Positions 4,176 through 5,464 of a stretch of DNA of 5,464 nucleotides are shown piece by piece (position 1 is the stretch's first letter; every line of letters starts with the position of its first letter). Source of the DNA: Candidatus Woesearchaeota archaeon UBA119 (GTDB taxonomy: Archaea; Nanobdellota; Nanobdellia; Woesearchaeales; UBA119); assembly GCA_002505945.1 (NCBI GenBank), contig DAWM01000071.1, positions 2,949-8,412 on the forward strand. Direction: 5' to 3'. Both the position numbers and the translations under genes were made by a program. A model generated the notes under the pieces. The model was not told the origin of the DNA, did not search any database, and saw nothing but the letters and a program-made list of their open reading frames with translations.

Positions 4176-4221
4176 CAATTGCAATCTAAAGATTTAAATA
4201 AAATTCTAATACCTGCAATTG
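4176..4221. promoter_or_regulatory. Inverted repeat CAATTGCA/TGCAATTG flanking the TATA box
   Basis: Perfect 8-bp arms at 4176-4183 and 4214-4221, separated by 30 bp, enclose the TATA-like ATTTAAATA at 4192-4200. The right arm ends at the predicted transcription start (about 4222). A regulator bound to both arms would straddle the core promoter. This is a candidate operator for the reductase gene. Confidence 0.4.
4192..4200 (+). promoter_or_regulatory. TATA box for reductase gene
   Basis: ATTTAAATA centred 45 bp upstream of the ATG at 4241, predicting a leader of roughly 19 nt. No Shine-Dalgarno site lies in that leader. Confidence 0.5.
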
Positions 4222-4240
4222 AAATATCTGTGTTTCAAAA

Positions 4241-5254
4241 ATGAAAAAATATGATGTGGTAATCATTGGAGCAGGACCAGCTGGTTTGAATTGCGCTGCC
4301 ACTTTAGGCGATACTCATCTCAAAGTACTGGTTTTAGAGAAAAATGCACAGATTGGACCCAAAATTTGTGCAGGAGGAATCAACAGAAGTGTTGTTGAAT
4401 ATCTGAAGATACCACAAAGTTTCATAGAACGCAGATTTAACAAAGTGAAATTGCATGTGAACACAAAGACATACACTGCAAAGAGAAACTATCATTTTCT
4501 TTACTCTATTGACAGAAAAAAACTGGGGCTGTGGCAATTAGAAAACTTAAAAAGATTCCGAAATGTTGAGATAAGAACTAAATTCTTGGTTTCAAGAATA
4601 AAAAATAATTTTATCATTGCTAATGGTCAGAAGATATATTACAAATATCTTGTGGGAGCTGATGGATCGAAGTCTATTACTAAGAGATATTTAGGAATTA
4701 AACCAAAGAAGATCGGACTTGGTCTTCAATACAAGGTTTTTGACAAACGATATCAGAACCTAGAATTCTTTTTTAATTCAAAGCTATTTAATACCTGGTG
4801 TGTTTGGGTTTTCCCTCACAAAGATTACGCTTATATCGGATGCGGAGCAAATCCTAAGATATTAAATTTCAAGAAGTTAAGTAAGAATTTTGATTTTTGG
4901 CTTGAAAAAAAGCAAATCAACATGACAAATTCTAAAAAAGAATGTTTCCCTCTCGATTATGACTTTCAAGGCTACCGTTTTGGAAATACGTTTTTGGTAG
5001 GAGATGCAGCAGGTCTTGTGTCTGGACTGACAGGCGAAGGTATTTTTCCTGCTTTGATTTCTGGAGAAGAAATCGGCAAAATTATACTTAACCCATATTA
5101 CAAATCAGAAAGAATGGATCAAATATTAAAAACTAAGAGGAAACATGAAAGAATACTTAATATAATGATAAATGCAGGATATTTTAGAAATTTGTTCTTC
5201 CATACAGGGTGTTTATCATTAAAACTTCCCTTTATCAAAAAGAAGATTCTATGA
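4241..5254 (+). CDS. Geranylgeranyl reductase family FAD-dependent oxidoreductase
   Basis: A 337-residue flavoprotein. The N-terminal Rossmann motif VVIIGAGPAGL (6-16) is followed by Glu 33 at the end of the second strand (VLVLEK), which binds the adenosine ribose. Residues 41-47 read KICAGGI, the Cys-containing motif typical of geranylgeranyl reductases. YLVGADGSKS (136-145) and GNTFLVGDAAGLVSGLTGEG (248-267, with Gly 254-Asp 255) are the other two FAD-contact motifs of this group. Such enzymes saturate double bonds of isoprenoid chains, in archaea notably membrane ether lipids. The actual substrate is not evident, and it could be another oxidoreductase of the same superfamily. It is shorter than typical archaeal digeranylgeranylglycerophospholipid reductases (near 390), mainly at the C-terminus. 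Codon use is visibly more AT-rich than in dnaG or ppa, with many Lys, Asn and Phe, which may mean separate ancestry. It has its own promoter and converges on the right-hand partial gene. Confidence 0.85.
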   Translation: MKKYDVVIIGAGPAGLNCAATLGDTHLKVLVLEKNAQIGPKICAGGINRSVVEYLKIPQSFIERRFNKVKLHVNTKTYTAKRNYHFLYSIDRKKLGLWQLENLKRFRNVEIRTKFLVSRIKNNFIIANGQKIYYKYLVGADGSKSITKRYLGIKPKKIGLGLQYKVFDKRYQNLEFFFNSKLFNTWCVWVFPHKDYAYIGCGANPKILNFKKLSKNFDFWLEKKQINMTNSKKECFPLDYDFQGYRFGNTFLVGDAAGLVSGLTGEGIFPALISGEEIGKIILNPYYKSERMDQILKTKRKHERILNIMINAGYFRNLFFHTGCLSLKLPFIKKKIL

Positions 5255-5295
5255 TGATTAGATTAGAAATTTCAAAAAATAATTGAAGAAAAAGA

Positions 5296-5338
5296 AGTAA
5301 AGAAAAAAAGAAAAAGATTAGCAGCTTCCGGAAGCAGC
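5296..5338 (-). terminator. Hairpin plus T-tract at the 3' end of the right-hand gene
   Basis: On the minus strand a GC-rich stem (GCTT-CCGG-AAGC at 5324-5335, extended past a T-T mismatch by outer GC/GC to 5321-5338) is followed by the stop codon and then a tract TCTTTTTCTTTTTTTC. This resembles an intrinsic terminator, with the stop codon between the stem and the T tract. Confidence 0.5.
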
Positions 5339-5464
5339 ACTAGCACTAGCAGAGCCTTCCCAACCAAAGCCAGGTGCAGGTGTGGTGTCATCCAACTCCT
5401 TATTGCAATCCTCTGGCTCCTCTTCAAATGCGTTGCAAACTAAATCCAAGAATGCCTGCTCAGA
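5318..5464 (-). CDS. C-terminal 48 residues of an unidentified protein (partial)
   Basis: A minus-strand frame open from the window edge to TAA at 5318-5320. The visible part begins SEQAFLDLVCNAFEEEPEDC, continues with an acidic stretch and Thr-Pro-Ala-Pro, and ends in a Gly/Ser/Ala-rich tail GWEGSASASAASGSC. Three Cys are present, the last being the C-terminal residue. Composition is more GC-rich than the neighbouring reductase, and a terminator-like structure sits at its end, both supporting a real gene. The start lies outside the window. I do not recognise the family. The flexible tail ending in Cys is unusual. Confidence 0.6.
   Translation of the reverse strand, partial: SEQAFLDLVCNAFEEEPEDCNKELDDTTPAPGFGWEGSASASAASGSC

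Overview
The window is almost certainly archaeal. It encodes an archaeal-type DnaG (exosome-associated, Toprim-containing primase-like protein), a RIO1-family kinase, a family I inorganic pyrophosphatase and a geranylgeranyl-reductase-like flavoprotein. Archaeal TATA-like boxes sit 26-28 bp upstream of two start codons, which suggests leaderless transcripts, while two other genes have good Shine-Dalgarno sites. The small, tightly packed, AT-rich gene set would suit a DPANN-type archaeon (for example Woesearchaeota or Pacearchaeota), but that placement is inference.

Layout from left to right. Positions 1-233 form an upstream region. It holds copy A of a duplicated block of about 84 bp, a possible 49-residue leftward ORF that runs through this block, a perfect hairpin, and a TATA box. 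A winged-helix regulator (234-788, +) follows and abuts a RIO1 kinase (789-1517, -) tail to tail with no spacer. A gene-poor stretch of about 620 bp (1518-2141) contains the RIO1 promoter with a 13-bp tandem repeat, a candidate structured RNA near 1640-1780 with its own TATA box and T-rich end, and further small palindromes. Next come dnaG (2142-3446, +) and inorganic pyrophosphatase (3448-3993, -), convergent with a 1-bp gap. The divergent region between the pyrophosphatase and the reductase (3994-4240) carries copy B of the duplicated block, enlarged by 36 bp. The flavoprotein reductase occupies 4241-5254 (+). The 3' end of an unidentified leftward gene enters from the right edge (5318-5464, -).

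The RIO1 and DnaG genes point to RNA and ribosome metabolism: RIO1 in late small-subunit maturation, DnaG as an exosome subunit and primase-like protein. Pyrophosphatase removes the PPi made by polymerases and other synthetic reactions. The reductase is probably for isoprenoid or lipid hydrogenation and is compositionally different from the rest. No operon is evident inside the window: every gene is divergent or convergent to its neighbour.

The most interesting signals are the duplicated intergenic block (two nearly identical copies with a conserved minus-strand reading frame, conserved hairpins and a loop insertion that is an exact multiple of three) and the two-stem RNA candidate upstream of dnaG. 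Neither could be assigned to a known family by eye.
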